From contig NZ_FREZ01000002.1 in NCBI RefSeq assembly GCF_900143525.1, positions 414,327-478,326 on the forward strand: DNA of 64,000 nucleotides, given 5' to 3'. A model generated the notes under the pieces. It had not been told where the DNA came from. It was given only the letters and a program-made list of their open reading frames with translations, and searched no databases. Numbering within the stretch: the stretch's first letter is position 1; each line of letters opens with the position of its first letter. Positions 18,064-28,274 of the stretch are shown here, in pieces. Source of the DNA: Ruegeria sp. Alg231-54. Its GTDB lineage: Bacteria; Pseudomonadota; Alphaproteobacteria; Rhodobacterales; Rhodobacteraceae. The position numbers and the translations under genes were made by a program.

Positions 18064-18444
18064 ATGACTATGCCATTTCGTAAGTTTTCTCTGATCCTGC
18101 CTGCCATTCTCGTTGCCGGCGCCTGCACCAACACAGGTGCCAATTATCAACCAATCGTCGACGGCCCGATCGGCCCGAACTACAACGTAGACCTTCAGCA
18201 GTGCCAACAACTGGCGGCATCACAAGCCAGCGTTGATGGCTCTACCGCAGGAAACGCAGCGATAGGCGCGGCAGGTGCGGCGGCTGTAACCGGGATTGTT
18301 CAGGACAGCAGCGACAATCTGGGCCGTGCGGCAGTTGCCGGTGCGCTTGTTGGCGCGGGTGCAGACGTGATCAACAAGAACCAAAACAAAGAAGTTATCG
18401 TGCGCAACTGCATGCGCGGACGTGGCTACAACGTCGTCGGCTAA
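18064..18444 (+). CDS. Small lipoprotein with a glycine-zipper segment
   Basis: A 126-residue predicted outer-membrane or periplasmic lipoprotein. The signal sequence ends with the lipobox VAGAC (Cys about residue 21). The mature part carries an alanine/glycine-rich zipper (GNAAIGAAGAAAVTGIV and AAVAGALVGAGADVI) of the kind seen in Rcp/SlyB-like proteins, and ends CMRGRGYNVVG, a pattern shared by many small glycine-zipper lipoproteins. Its function is unknown; envelope integrity is an inference from the family and from its position beside murD. Its stop overlaps the convergent flavoprotein gene by 4 bases. Confidence 0.72.
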   Translation: MTMPFRKFSLILPAILVAGACTNTGANYQPIVDGPIGPNYNVDLQQCQQLAASQASVDGSTAGNAAIGAAGAAAVTGIVQDSSDNLGRAAVAGALVGAGADVINKNQNKEVIVRNCMRGRGYNVVG

Positions 18445-19622
18445 CTCTGCCCGGCGATTGCAATTCCTGCGGCGTGGCCCGAGGACCACGCCCATTGGAA
18501 GTTGTAACCGCCCAGCCAGCCGGTGACATCCACCGCTTCGCCAATCGCATAGAGGCCGGGGACATCCCTGGCCTCCATCGTTTTTGACGACAGGCTATCA
18601 GTGTCGATCCCGCCCAGCGTCACCTCGGCTGTACGATACCCTTCGGTGCCCGAGGGGGCAAGCTGCCAGTCGGACAGTGCTGCGATCAGTTCGGACAGCG
18701 CGGCGTCCGACTGATCGGCCAGATTGCCTGGCATGGGGATATGATGGCTCAGGTATTCGACCAGACGCCCGGGCAGGTGGCGCGCCAGTTCCGTGGTCAG
18801 CGCCTTGCGTCCGCCGCTTTGCCGCTGATCCCGCAGAAAATCAAACAGCGGCAGATCCGGGATCAGGTTTACGCGGACCGCCTCGCCTTCGCGCCAATAG
18901 GAAGACAATTGCAGAACCGATGGTCCACTAAGCCCGCGATGAGTGAACAGCAGAGCCTCGTCAAAGCTGGTCCGGTCATTCGACAGCCGCGCGGGTAGGG
19001 ATACGCCAGACAGGTCCTTGAATTTGCCATCCGAAAACGTAAACGGCACGAGCGCGGCCCGCGTTTCGGTTAACGTCAGTCCGAACTGGCGCGCAATGTC
19101 ATAGGCCAGCCCGGTCGCGCCCATCTTGGGGATCGACTTGCCGCCAGTAGCCAGCACGAGGTTGGTGCAATTAAGGCTATGCCGCTGCCCTTCACATTCG
19201 AGGTCAACAGAAAATCCGCCATCGGTCTTACGCAGGTTCTTCAGTTCAGTCCGAACCCACAATTCCGCCCCGGCGCGCTCCATCTCATCCAGCAACATTT
19301 GGATGATCTGTTTTGATGACCCATCGCAGAATAGTTGCCCCAGCGTTTTCTCACGCCACGCGATGCCGTGTCGACCGACCAGATCAATGAAATCCCATTG
19401 CGTATACCGCGCCAGCGCGGATTTGCAGAAATGCGGATTCTGCGACAGGAAGTTTCCCGGTCCCGCATACATGTTGGTGAAGTTGCAGCGCCCACCGCCC
19501 GAGATACGAATTTTCTCTCCGGCAGCCTTGGCGTGGTCGATCACCAAAACGCGCCCGCCGCAATGGGCGGCGCACATCATACCGGCTGCACCGGCGCCAA
19601 GGATGATCGTGTCATAGGTCAT
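18441..19622 (-). CDS. NAD(P)/FAD-dependent oxidoreductase, YhiN/HI0933 family
   Basis: A 393-residue flavoprotein of the HI0933-like family. The N-terminal dinucleotide-binding motif is IILGAGAAGMMCAAHCGG, followed by the family motif KIRISGGGRCNFTN, a middle LATGGKSIPKMGATG, and the C-terminal FAD segment LYAIGEAVDVTGWLGGYNFQ. The biological reaction is not established for this family. It lies on the opposite strand to the dcw genes, so it is an insertion with separate expression. Confidence 0.85.
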   Translation of the reverse strand: MTYDTIILGAGAAGMMCAAHCGGRVLVIDHAKAAGEKIRISGGGRCNFTNMYAGPGNFLSQNPHFCKSALARYTQWDFIDLVGRHGIAWREKTLGQLFCDGSSKQIIQMLLDEMERAGAELWVRTELKNLRKTDGGFSVDLECEGQRHSLNCTNLVLATGGKSIPKMGATGLAYDIARQFGLTLTETRAALVPFTFSDGKFKDLSGVSLPARLSNDRTSFDEALLFTHRGLSGPSVLQLSSYWREGEAVRVNLIPDLPLFDFLRDQRQSGGRKALTTELARHLPGRLVEYLSHHIPMPGNLADQSDAALSELIAALSDWQLAPSGTEGYRTAEVTLGGIDTDSLSSKTMEARDVPGLYAIGEAVDVTGWLGGYNFQWAWSSGHAAGIAIAGQS

Positions 19623-19771
19623 GTGCTGCGCATGGCTTGGATCGCAAAGGAAGGCAAGGGGTCAAGGCCTCAGATGAACGATCCAGAATTTTGTCTTGAG
19701 CTCAACCTAGCTTGAGGAATTACAAGCAAGTTTATGACGCCAAACAGTGCAATGCTTTTGAGGGTGCTTAA

Positions 19772-20584
19772 ATGGATTTGGAAAACTACTTGGACCGAAT
19801 AGCGTATTCGGGCGACCTAAAGCCGGATCGGGCGACGCTCGACAATCTCTTCGCGGCCCAACTAAGGATGGTTGCTTTCGAAAATATCGATCAACAATTG
19901 GGGGTTCCGGTTTCGTTTGATCAGAACGACGTGTTTGAAAAAGTCGTTGCGCGGAAACGTGGCGGATGGTGTTTTGAGCTAAACTCTCTTTTCAGTTGGG
20001 TACTGCAGGAAATCGGATTTCAGGTGTCATATCTGGCTGGATACGTCGGCCCGGACAAACCTTCTCCAGATCAGGCACCGGATCATATGCTTTTGAAGGT
20101 CAAGTGCGATGAGCATTTGCTTGTTGATGTTGGATTTGGTGGCGCGATGTCTACTCCAATCCCGCTGGAACCATTCACGGGATTGCAGCAGCCTTACAAT
20201 ATTTCGCTAACCGCCCAGCGTGATGGCTTTGTTCAATATTCAGAAAGCGCAGGCGGAGGGGAAACAGGCTATTGGTTTACTCAGGAAAGTGTCGAACCAA
20301 GCGTGTTCCAGTCTGCCAGTCGACATTTGCAGACCGATCGCAACTCGCCATTTCTACGCACCCTGACCGCGCAAAGGCGTTATACCAACAGGCATATTAT
20401 ACTACGCGGTCTGGTGATGAGGACGATTGATACTATGGGAATACGTGAGGAAACCATTTCGACACCAAAGGAGTTGGTTGACTGCCTGAAGTATGACTTT
20501 GGCCTGAATGTCCCGGCGGTTGCTGAAGTCTGGCCTAAGATCAAGAAACGTCATGACGAGCTCTTTCATGATAAAGTCCGGTAG
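19772..20584 (+). CDS. Arylamine N-acetyltransferase (NAT)
   Basis: A 270-residue cytoplasmic acetyl-CoA:arylamine N-acetyltransferase. The catalytic triad is readable: Cys67 in KRGGWCFELN, His105 in APDHMLLKV and Asp119 in LLVDVGFGG. The N-terminal FENIDQQLG segment also fits. NATs acetylate aromatic amines and hydrazines, or serve in secondary-metabolite chemistry; the substrate here is unknown. The gene is visibly less GC-rich than its dcw neighbours and lies between murD and ftsW, which suggests later insertion. ATG 19772 is preceded by GAGGGTG. Confidence 0.88.
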   Translation: MDLENYLDRIAYSGDLKPDRATLDNLFAAQLRMVAFENIDQQLGVPVSFDQNDVFEKVVARKRGGWCFELNSLFSWVLQEIGFQVSYLAGYVGPDKPSPDQAPDHMLLKVKCDEHLLVDVGFGGAMSTPIPLEPFTGLQQPYNISLTAQRDGFVQYSESAGGGETGYWFTQESVEPSVFQSASRHLQTDRNSPFLRTLTAQRRYTNRHIILRGLVMRTIDTMGIREETISTPKELVDCLKYDFGLNVPAVAEVWPKIKKRHDELFHDKVR

Positions 20585-20725
20585 GTGTTCCGCCGCTCAG
20601 CCGCAACGATGAGCAGATTTCTCCATCCTTATTCATTCCGCTAGCCCAAACGCAAAAATCCCTGTAGACTCTCAATCAGATCCCGAAAAACGGGACGTTA
20701 ACGAGGCAGATAGTGGCGGTATCTC

Positions 20726-21889
20726 ATGACTGAGATGGTGTATGGCGCGGTCCAGGACCAGCGCGGAGAACCGATTCTTCCGAAATGGTGGCGGACGATT
20801 GATCGCTGGACGATGTCCTGCGTTCTGATCCTGTTTGTCATCGGATTGTTGCTGGGGCTGGCCTCATCACCGCCGCTGGCAGGGCGCAACGGGTTTGATC
20901 CGTTCCACTATGTCGAACGGCAGGCGCTGTTCGGCGGACTGGCGCTGATTGCGATGCTGCTGACGTCGATGATGTCGCCGACTTTGGTGCGCCGTTTGGC
21001 AGTACTTGGGTTCCTTGCCTCGTTTGTGGCGCTGGCCTTTCTGCCCGTCTTCGGAACGGATTTCGGAAAAGGGGCGGTGCGCTGGTACTCGCTGGGCTTT
21101 GCGTCTTTGCAACCGTCGGAATTTCTGAAACCCGGATTTGTCGTCGTGGCCGCGTGGCTGCTGGCTGCGTCGCAACAGATCAACGGCCCTCCGGGGCGGT
21201 TGTGGTCATTTGCGTTGTGCATTGCGATTGTGGCGATGCTGGTTTTGCAACCGGACTTCGGTCAGGCCTGCCTGATCCTGTTTGGTTGGGGTGTGATGTA
21301 CTTTGTGGCCGGTGCGCCGATGCTGCTGCTGGTTGGCATGGCGGGCGTCGTTGTCCTAGGTGGTATGTTCGCTTATTCGAATTCGGAACACTTTGCTCGC
21401 CGTATTGATGGCTTCCTGAACCAGGAGGTCGACCCGACCACCCAGCTTGGCTATGCCACGAATGCCATCCGCGAAGGCGGTCTGTTCGGTGTCGGCGTGG
21501 GTGAGGGACAGGTGAAGTGGTCCTTGCCCGATGCCCATACGGATTTCATCATCGCCGTGGCAGCCGAGGAATACGGGCTGATCCTGGTGCTGATCATCAT
21601 CGCGCTGTATTCACTGATCGTTGTACGCTCGCTTCTGCGGCTGATGCGCGAGCGCGATATGTTCATCCGTCTGGCCGGGACCGGTCTGGCCTGCATGTTT
21701 GGCGTTCAGGCCATGATCAACATGGGTGTGGCCGTGCGCCTGCTGCCCGCCAAGGGCATGACGCTGCCCTTTGTCAGCTATGGTGGGTCGTCGCTGATTG
21801 CGGGCGGCATCGCTGTTGGCATGTTGCTGGCCTTCACCAGAAGCCGCCCACAGGGCGAACTTGGCGATATTCTGCGCGGAAGAGGATAA
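20726..21889 (+). CDS. ftsW: Peptidoglycan glycosyltransferase FtsW
   Basis: A 387-residue SEDS-family glycosyltransferase that polymerises septal glycan from lipid II, acting with FtsI. Ten or so transmembrane segments are visible, with conserved SEDS motifs [27 protein letters not shown] and [18 protein letters not shown] near the C-terminus. The start ATG 20726 (MTEMVYGAV) lies in the expected position for a ~370-390-residue protein. Its stop overlaps the murG start by one base (TAATG). Confidence 0.95.
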   Translation: MTEMVYGAVQDQRGEPILPKWWRTIDRWTMSCVLILFVIGLLLGLASSPPLAGRNGFDPFHYVERQALFGGLALIAMLLTSMMSPTLVRRLAVLGFLASFVALAFLPVFGTDFGKGAVRWYSLGFASLQPSEFLKPGFVVVAAWLLAASQQINGPPGRLWSFALCIAIVAMLVLQPDFGQACLILFGWGVMYFVAGAPMLLLVGMAGVVVLGGMFAYSNSEHFARRIDGFLNQEVDPTTQLGYATNAIREGGLFGVGVGEGQVKWSLPDAHTDFIIAVAAEEYGLILVLIIIALYSLIVVRSLLRLMRERDMFIRLAGTGLACMFGVQAMINMGVAVRLLPAKGMTLPFVSYGGSSLIAGGIAVGMLLAFTRSRPQGELGDILRGRG

Positions 21890-22986
21890 TGGGGAAACCT
21901 TACCTGTTGATTGCGGCTGGCGGCACCGGGGGCCACATGTTCCCGGCGCAGGCGTTGGCCGAAGCAATGCTGAATAAAGGCTGGCGCGTGCGCCTGTCCA
22001 CGGATGAGCGCGGCGCGCGCTACACAGGCGCCTTTCCCCAAACGGTCGAAATTGTCGAGGTGGCCTCTGCCACCTTCGCGCGCGGCGGACTGGCCGCTAA
22101 GGCATTGGTCGGACCAAGGATTGCGGGCGGTGTCAGCAGCATGGTGTTCCAGATGATGCGGGACAAACCGGACGCGGTCGTTGGCTTTGGCGGATATCCG
22201 TCGATCCCGGCATTGGGGGCCGCGACGATGCTCAAGATTCCGCGCATGATCCACGAACAGAATGGGGTTCTGGGGCGCGTAAATCAATTGTTTGCCACGC
22301 GCGTGGCAAACGTCGCATGCGGCGTATGGCCGACCGATCTGCCCGAAGGGGCCAAAGGCATCCATACCGGAAATCCAGTTCGCGCCGCCGTGCTTGAGCG
22401 CGAGGCCGCAGGTTACATCCCGCCGGGCGACTATCCTATGTCTATTCTGGTTATGGGCGGCAGTCAGGGCGCGCGCATTCTCAGCGATGTTGTCCCCGGC
22501 GCGATTGCTGCCTTGCCTGACGACCTGCGCAGCCATATCCGTGTCGCACATCAGGCCCGCGACGAAGACGGGGAGCGTGTTACGGCGTTCTATGCCGAAC
22601 ATGGTATTCGGGCCGAGGTCAAACCTTTCTTTGACGACGTTCCGCGTCGCATGTCGGATGCACAACTTGTCATCAGCCGATCCGGCGCATCCAGTGTGGC
22701 GGATATCTCGGTCATCGGACGTCCATCGATCCTGATCCCGTTTGCCGCCGCAGCGGGCGACCATCAGACTGCCAATGCGCGAGGGTTGGTTCAGGCAGGC
22801 GGCGCGATCATGATCCCCGAAAACGCACTTGACGTTCCCGCGCTGACAGAGCAAATCACCGCCGTTCTGACCAACCCCGAAGCCGCGCAAAAGATGGCCC
22901 ATGCCGCCCTCTCGACTGGAGCCCCCGACGCAACTGAACGTCTGACGGCCCTCGTCGAACAACTGGCGCAGAAGGAGACCACATGA
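21889..22986 (+). CDS. murG: Lipid II synthase MurG
   Basis: A 365-residue peripheral membrane glycosyltransferase (GT28) that adds GlcNAc to lipid I. It opens [20 protein letters not shown] with the first G-loop, then [28 protein letters not shown], the second G-loop [26 protein letters not shown] and [23 protein letters not shown] 21889 is chosen because it makes the N-terminal strand and overlaps the ftsW stop; the frame is open upstream inside ftsW only as a shadow. The last 4 bases overlap murC. Confidence 0.95.
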   Translation: MGKPYLLIAAGGTGGHMFPAQALAEAMLNKGWRVRLSTDERGARYTGAFPQTVEIVEVASATFARGGLAAKALVGPRIAGGVSSMVFQMMRDKPDAVVGFGGYPSIPALGAATMLKIPRMIHEQNGVLGRVNQLFATRVANVACGVWPTDLPEGAKGIHTGNPVRAAVLEREAAGYIPPGDYPMSILVMGGSQGARILSDVVPGAIAALPDDLRSHIRVAHQARDEDGERVTAFYAEHGIRAEVKPFFDDVPRRMSDAQLVISRSGASSVADISVIGRPSILIPFAAAAGDHQTANARGLVQAGGAIMIPENALDVPALTEQITAVLTNPEAAQKMAHAALSTGAPDATERLTALVEQLAQKETT

Positions 22987-24392
22987 ATCCAGCAACCAAA
23001 CTGCCGCAAGACGTTGGGTCGATTCACTTTGTGGGGATCGGCGGGATCGGGATGTCGGGCATTGCCGAGGTTCTGCTGAACCTGGGCTACCGCGTGCAGG
23101 GGTCAGACCTGAAGGCGTCCAAAATCACTGATCGTCTTGCGAGCCTTGGGGCTGAGATATTTGTCGGTCAGCGTGCCGAAAACCTTGAAAACGCGGCTGT
23201 GGTCGTGGTGTCGACCGCGATCAAGCCGGGTAACCCCGAGCTGGACGGTGCCCGGGCGCAAGGTCTGCCCGTCGTTCGCCGCGCCGACATGCTGGCCGAG
23301 CTGATGCGCCTGAAGTCGAATATTGCCATTGCCGGAACGCACGGCAAGACCACCACAACCACAATGATGGCCGAGCTGATGGTGGCTGGCGATTTCGATC
23401 CGACCGTCATCAATGGCGGCATCATCCACGCCTACGGCTCGAACGCACGGATGGGGCAGGGTGAATGGATGGTGGTCGAGGCCGACGAATCCGACGGTTC
23501 GTTCAACCGACTGCCCGCGACCATTGCCATTGTTACGAATATCGACCCCGAGCATATGGAGCATTGGGGTGACTTCGACCAGCTGCGCGACGGGTTTTAT
23601 GAGTTCGTATCAAACCTGCCATTCTACGGTCTGGCTGTGTGCTGCACGGACCACGCCGAAGTGCAGACGTTGGTTGGACGTATCACCGACCGCCGGGTCC
23701 GGACCTATGGGTTCAACGCACAGGCCGATGTGCGCGCTTTGAACCTGACCTACAAGGGCGGCGTGGCGCATTTCGACATCCACCTTCAGTACGAAGACAA
23801 GATGATCGAGGGCTGCACATTGCCGATGCCCGGCGACCACAATGTCTCGAACGCGCTGTCTGCAGTGGCCGTTGCCCGCCATCTGGGCATGAAGGCCACT
23901 GAAATCCGCGATGCGCTGGCCAATTTCGGTGGCGTCAACCGCCGCTTCACCAAAGTCGGAGAGGTCGATGGAGTTACCATCATCGACGATTACGGCCACC
24001 ACCCGGTAGAAATCGCAGCCGTTCTAAAAGCCGCGCGTCAGGCAACCGACGGGCGCGTTATCGCCGTGCACCAACCGCACCGGTACTCGCGCCTGTCCAA
24101 TCTGTTTGACGATTTCTGCACCTGCTTCAATGACGCGGACGTTGTCGCCATCGCCGATGTTTTCTCTGCCGGAGAGGACCCGATCGAAGGAGCCAGTAGA
24201 GATGATCTGGTGCAGGGCCTGATCCGTCACGGCCACCGCCACGCGCGTGCATTGCTGAACGAAAACGATCTGGAGCGCCTTGTGCGCGAACAGGCCCGCC
24301 CCGGCGACATGGTCGTCTGTCTCGGCGCTGGTACGATCAGCACTTGGGCCAACGGGCTGCCAGAAAGGCTGCGACAAAAGCAAGCCGTTTGA
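22983..24392 (+). CDS. murC: UDP-N-acetylmuramate:L-alanine ligase MurC
   Basis: A 469-residue Mur ligase that starts the stem peptide with L-alanine. It shows the N-terminal [19 protein letters not shown] nucleotide motif, the ATP loop [16 protein letters not shown] (about residue 117), [10 protein letters not shown], and [15 protein letters not shown] plus QPHRYSRL in the C-terminal domain. The start overlaps murG. The reader should note that four Mur ligases (C, D, E, F) are all encoded in this cluster. Confidence 0.95.
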   Translation: MNPATKLPQDVGSIHFVGIGGIGMSGIAEVLLNLGYRVQGSDLKASKITDRLASLGAEIFVGQRAENLENAAVVVVSTAIKPGNPELDGARAQGLPVVRRADMLAELMRLKSNIAIAGTHGKTTTTTMMAELMVAGDFDPTVINGGIIHAYGSNARMGQGEWMVVEADESDGSFNRLPATIAIVTNIDPEHMEHWGDFDQLRDGFYEFVSNLPFYGLAVCCTDHAEVQTLVGRITDRRVRTYGFNAQADVRALNLTYKGGVAHFDIHLQYEDKMIEGCTLPMPGDHNVSNALSAVAVARHLGMKATEIRDALANFGGVNRRFTKVGEVDGVTIIDDYGHHPVEIAAVLKAARQATDGRVIAVHQPHRYSRLSNLFDDFCTCFNDADVVAIADVFSAGEDPIEGASRDDLVQGLIRHGHRHARALLNENDLERLVREQARPGDMVVCLGAGTISTWANGLPERLRQKQAV

Positions 24393-24429
24393 TGGAATGG
24401 ACTCTCTAGCATTGCAACTTTAAAGTGTG

Positions 24430-24717
24430 ATGTTGCAGTTGCAGCAAGGATCGTCCTCGGAGGGGCAGTTGGTATATTCAGTGCTTTTTGCTGGCTTGTG
24501 GGTTTTGGCCTCAACGATCGTGGCCATGCTGCCGATGCGCCTTCAATTTCCGCCGGGCGTTGTGCTGTTCATTTCTGCACCTGCGCTGATCGTCTGGTTA
24601 GGCCATGACTTTGGCTGGTTTTTTTCGGTGCTGGCCTTTGCCGCCTTTGCATCCATGTTCCGCAATCCCATTCGCTATTACTGGCGCCGCTGGACCGGGC
24701 AGGAGGTCGAGGAATGA
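24430..24717 (+). CDS. DUF2484 small membrane protein (first copy)
   Basis: About 95 residues with hydrophobic segments [17 protein letters not shown] and [13 protein letters not shown], then a basic tail [10 protein letters not shown]. The [14 protein letters not shown] and FRNPxRYxWRR patterns fit DUF2484, a Rhodobacterales family found between murC and murB. Function unknown. The start is uncertain: GTG 24427 or ATG 24430 give a long polar N-terminus, and a later start would suit the first membrane helix better. It overlaps the second copy by 4 bases. Confidence 0.7.
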   Translation: MLQLQQGSSSEGQLVYSVLFAGLWVLASTIVAMLPMRLQFPPGVVLFISAPALIVWLGHDFGWFFSVLAFAAFASMFRNPIRYYWRRWTGQEVEE

Positions 24718-24962
24718 ATTTGTCGATCGCCCTCGCTGCGCTTTGGGGAATTTCGGCGAATGTGCTGGCGATGATCCCCAGCAAGGACAACCACTGGACG
24801 CGCGCCTATGTTTTGATCGCTGTGGGGATTCCGATACTGGGTTACGTCACCTTGCAGAACGGCCCGTGGATCGGGCTGATCGTTCTCGCGGCAGGAATGT
24901 CGGTACTGCGTTGGCCGGTGATCTATCTGGGGCGGTGGGTGCGGCGTATGGTCGGAGAATAG
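24714..24962 (+). CDS. DUF2484 small membrane protein (second copy)
   Basis: An 82-residue membrane protein with the same plan as its neighbour: helix [18 protein letters not shown], a central hydrophobic stretch, and a basic end [29 protein letters not shown] lines up with [13 protein letters not shown] of the first copy, so the two look like an ancient tandem duplication that has diverged. It starts inside the first copy (ATGA) and ends 2 bases before the next open frame, so all are likely translated together. Confidence 0.7.
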   Translation: MNLSIALAALWGISANVLAMIPSKDNHWTRAYVLIAVGIPILGYVTLQNGPWIGLIVLAAGMSVLRWPVIYLGRWVRRMVGE

Positions 24963-24964
24963 AA

Positions 24965-25330
24965 TTGGACCCCAGAATATTCGCGTTTCTCTGCGGGCTT
25001 ACCTTAGTTTCTGTTATGGTCGCGACTTATTCGCATCTACGTACGAAAGCAGGCAAACTTCGCGGCCCACTCATTTTGCTTTTGTTTTTGATTGCGTCGG
25101 GACTCTACTGCTTTGTTACCCGCATACATTTCGAGCCAGTATCTATCGATGAACAATCCGCGATGATAGACGCTTGGATTGTGATCTACATGCTTGCGGT
25201 CTCCATTCCGTTGATTGCCGCCTTATGCGTTGGGTTTATCACCGGGGGACTGCACCGCGTTCTGGCGCGGTGGAAGAACAATTTCAAGCAATTGGGTGAC
25301 AAAACCGCCCAAGCAGACTACCAGAGCACC
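24965..25330 (+). other. Three-helix membrane segment in frame with MurB
   Basis: From TTG 24965 (GGAG 9 bases upstream) the frame is open without a stop straight into murB. The translation has three hydrophobic stretches ([58 protein letters not shown]) and then a charged linker [20 protein letters not shown] leading to the usual MurB N-terminus. ATG 25016 is another possible start. Either MurB here has a membrane-anchoring extension of about 122 residues (431 in total), or a small membrane-protein gene has lost its stop codon. I do not recognise the segment. Confidence 0.55.
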
Positions 25331-26260
25331 ATGGATCAATTGCTTCCCAAGCCACGCGGCAAACTCTCGGAAAAACGGGGTCTTAATGACTTGACTTGGC
25401 TGCGTGTTGGCGGCCCGGCTGACTATTTGTTTCAACCTGCTGACACCGAGGATTTGCGGGATTTCCTCCGTGATCTGCCCGGCGACGTCTCGGTCTTTCC
25501 CATGGGTGTCGGGTCAAACCTGATCGTTCGCGATGGCGGTTTGCGCGCGGTTGTGATCCGATTGGGGCGCGGGTTCAATGCTATCTCGGTTGAGGGAAAC
25601 ATCGTCACCGCCGGAGCAGCCGCGTTGGATGCGCATGTGGCGCGCAAGGCGGCGGATGAGGGTGTGGACCTGACCTTTTTGCGTACCATCCCGGGCTCAA
25701 TTGGCGGCGCGGTGCGGATGAACGCAGGGTGTTATGGCAGCTACACGGCAGACGTGCTGCGCAAGGCGACCATTGTTACCCGGCAGGGAGAGTTTGTGGA
25801 ACTGACTCCGGAAGACCTGAATTTTCGTTATCGCCAGTCCGATCTGCCCGAAGGCGCGGTGCTGATCTCGGCTACTTTCGAAGGTCCATCCGGCGATCCG
25901 GAAGAGCTGCACGCCCGGATGTCCGCGCAGTTGCAAAAACGCGACGAAACCCAACCGACCAAAGACCGCAGCGCCGGATCAACCTTCCGCAACCCCGCGG
26001 GGTTTTCCTCGACCGGGCGGGCGGATGATGTGCACGACCTCAAGGCGTGGAAGGTCATTGACGATGCGGGCATGCGCGGTGCGACACTAGGTGGCGCACA
26101 GATGAGCGAAAAGCACTCGAACTTCCTGATCAATACCGGTGATGCCTCTGCCGCGGACCTCGAAGGCCTGGGCGAAGAGGTGCGAAAAAAGGTTTACGAA
26201 ACAAGCGGCATCACGCTAGAATGGGAAATCATGCGGATCGGTGATCCGTTGACAGAATAA
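25331..26260 (+). CDS. murB: UDP-N-acetylenolpyruvoylglucosamine reductase MurB
   Basis: A 309-residue (from ATG 25331) FAD enzyme making UDP-MurNAc. It has [16 protein letters not shown], the FAD motifs [12 protein letters not shown] and [18 protein letters not shown], the catalytic-serine motif [10 protein letters not shown] (about residue 217) and [15 protein letters not shown]. This is the short type II form. The Shine-Dalgarno before ATG 25331 is poor, and the reading frame continues upstream into a membrane segment, so the true N-terminus may be at 24965 or 25016. Confidence 0.93.
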   Translation: MDQLLPKPRGKLSEKRGLNDLTWLRVGGPADYLFQPADTEDLRDFLRDLPGDVSVFPMGVGSNLIVRDGGLRAVVIRLGRGFNAISVEGNIVTAGAAALDAHVARKAADEGVDLTFLRTIPGSIGGAVRMNAGCYGSYTADVLRKATIVTRQGEFVELTPEDLNFRYRQSDLPEGAVLISATFEGPSGDPEELHARMSAQLQKRDETQPTKDRSAGSTFRNPAGFSSTGRADDVHDLKAWKVIDDAGMRGATLGGAQMSEKHSNFLINTGDASAADLEGLGEEVRKKVYETSGITLEWEIMRIGDPLTE

Positions 26261-26368
26261 AACCCTGACCGTCAGACCATAACAGGCAAATTAAGGCGAC
26301 GGATCAAGGAGATAAACGCAGTACGGACCACCACATAAGGTCCGGGGACATTGAGGCGCACGTTGGGT

Positions 26369-27286
26369 ATGTCGAGCAGGACAAACCCCAAAGTGGCGGT
26401 ATTGATGGGTGGACCCTCGAAGGAACGCGAGGTGTCTCTCAGCTCTGGGCGCGAATGCGCGGCCGCCCTTGTGGGAGAAGGCTTTGAGGTAGTTGAGCTG
26501 GACGCTGGTCCTGACCTCTATGCGCGCCTTTTGGAAATCAAACCAGACGTTGTGTTTAACGCCCTGCATGGCCGCTGGGGCGAAGATGGTTGCGTTCAGG
26601 GCTTGCTGGAATGGATGCGCATTCCGTACACGCACTCTGGTGTTCTGGCCTCGGCACTGGCGATGGACAAGCAGCGCAGCAAAGAGGTGTTTGAGGCCGA
26701 GGGCCTGCCCGTTGTTGCCAGCGTGATCGTACCCAAGGTCGAGGTGGTTAAGGTTCATGTGATGGAGCCCCCTTACGTGGCCAAGCCCAACAACGAAGGC
26801 TCCAGCGTTGGGATCTACATCGTGCATGAAGGGTCCAATGGTCCTCCGCAACTGTCGCATGAAATGCCCGATCAGGTTATGGTCGAGAAATACATTGCCG
26901 GACGCGAGTTGACTGTAACGGTGATGAACGACAAGGCCGTAACGGTTACCGAGATCATGACCGATGGCGGTTGGTACGATTATGACGCCAAGTATAAGCC
27001 CGGCGGATCGTGGCATGTTTTGCCCGCTGACGTACCGACCGAGATTTTTGACCTGTGCATGGACTACGCATTGCGCGCTCATTCTGCACTGGGATGCAAG
27101 GGCGTAAGCCGTACGGACTTCCGCTGGGATGACAGTATGGGTGCCGATGGGCTTTTCCTGCTCGAGACCAACACTCAGCCCGGCATGACGCCGACGTCAC
27201 TGGTGCCTGAACAGGCCGCACATCTGGGGATGAGTTTCGGGCAGCTTTGCGCCTGGATGGTGGAGGACGCATCATGCGACCGCTAA
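26369..27286 (+). CDS. ddl: D-alanine:D-alanine ligase
   Basis: A 305-residue ATP-grasp ligase that makes the D-Ala-D-Ala dipeptide used by MurF. Seen are [35 protein letters not shown], the segment [14 protein letters not shown], and [23 protein letters not shown] 26369 ([15 protein letters not shown]) is preferred to the upstream in-frame TTG 26351. A short hairpin (CGGACC 26324-26329 with GGTCCG 26339-26344) lies just upstream. The 3' end overlaps ftsQ by 13 bases. Confidence 0.94.
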   Translation: MSSRTNPKVAVLMGGPSKEREVSLSSGRECAAALVGEGFEVVELDAGPDLYARLLEIKPDVVFNALHGRWGEDGCVQGLLEWMRIPYTHSGVLASALAMDKQRSKEVFEAEGLPVVASVIVPKVEVVKVHVMEPPYVAKPNNEGSSVGIYIVHEGSNGPPQLSHEMPDQVMVEKYIAGRELTVTVMNDKAVTVTEIMTDGGWYDYDAKYKPGGSWHVLPADVPTEIFDLCMDYALRAHSALGCKGVSRTDFRWDDSMGADGLFLLETNTQPGMTPTSLVPEQAAHLGMSFGQLCAWMVEDASCDR

Positions 27287-28269
27287 GAGCCACCCGAGCG
27301 CCTGTGGTTCACCGGCCCAAACAACTGACCGGTCCCGATGCTGATTTCGAATCCGGCGCACATACCGGAGCCGAACCCAAATTGCGGCTGCATGGTATGT
27401 TTGGTGGCAAGGGCGATCGCCTCGACCCGGCCCCGTCTCGTCTCAGCTACCGCCTGCAGCGCTGGATGCTGACGCGGGGCGTTCGGCGCAGCCTAAAGAT
27501 TGGCCTGCCGGTACTTGCGGTTTGCGCCGCAATTGGCATCTATTTCGGCTCGCAGGAACGCCGTGAAGCGGTGGTGGTCTATGTCATTGACATCAAAACC
27601 TCGATCCAGCAACGGCCAGAGTTCATGGTCAATCTGATGGCCATTGACGGGGCAGGGACAAACCTGTCCGAGGATATCCGCGAGGTCGTACCGCTGGATT
27701 TCCCCGTCAGTTCATGGGACCTGGACGTTGAACAGATCCGCGACACGATCACAGGACTGAATCCGGTCAGGTCCGCCACGGTACGGGTGCGCCCGGGCGG
27801 CATTCTGCAGGTGGATGTTGTCGAGCGTCAGCCCGTCATCGTCTGGCGAACGCGCCATGGGATCGAATTGCTGGATGAAACCGGCGCGCATGTGGAACGC
27901 ATCGCGTCGCGCAAGGATCACTCTAATTTACCTCTGATCGCGGGCAAAGGTGCAGACGGTCACGTAGGTGAGGCGCTTGAATTGCTGACAACCGCCCGCA
28001 GCCTGGGCAGCCGTGTGCGCGGGCTGGTCCGGATTGGTGAGCGTCGCTGGGACCTGGTTATGGACCGCGGCCAGCGCATCATGTTGCCGACCGAGCGCCC
28101 CGTACGCGCGTTGGAACGCGTTTTGGCCGTGAATGAGGTGCAGGACCTTTTGGAACGTGACGTGGCGGTGGTCGACATGCGCCTTGGGCAACGTCCGACA
28201 ATAAGAATGACCAAAGCTGCCAGCGAAGACTGGTGGAATACAAAAGTGACAGTGGGTAGCGAGCAGTAA
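27274..28269 (+). CDS. ftsQ: Cell division protein FtsQ
   Basis: A 331-residue bitopic divisome protein. A long basic cytoplasmic N-terminus is followed by one membrane helix (about [18 protein letters not shown], residues 74-91), a POTRA domain ([19 protein letters not shown] to [17 protein letters not shown]), and the FtsQ beta domain ending near residue 300. FtsQ links FtsL/FtsB to the early divisome. ATG 27274 has GGAGG 8-12 bases upstream; the TTG at 27247 in the same frame lies deeper in ddl and is less likely. Confidence 0.93.
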   Translation: MRPLRATRAPVVHRPKQLTGPDADFESGAHTGAEPKLRLHGMFGGKGDRLDPAPSRLSYRLQRWMLTRGVRRSLKIGLPVLAVCAAIGIYFGSQERREAVVVYVIDIKTSIQQRPEFMVNLMAIDGAGTNLSEDIREVVPLDFPVSSWDLDVEQIRDTITGLNPVRSATVRVRPGGILQVDVVERQPVIVWRTRHGIELLDETGAHVERIASRKDHSNLPLIAGKGADGHVGEALELLTTARSLGSRVRGLVRIGERRWDLVMDRGQRIMLPTERPVRALERVLAVNEVQDLLERDVAVVDMRLGQRPTIRMTKAASEDWWNTKVTVGSEQ

Positions 28270-28274
28270 CGACA

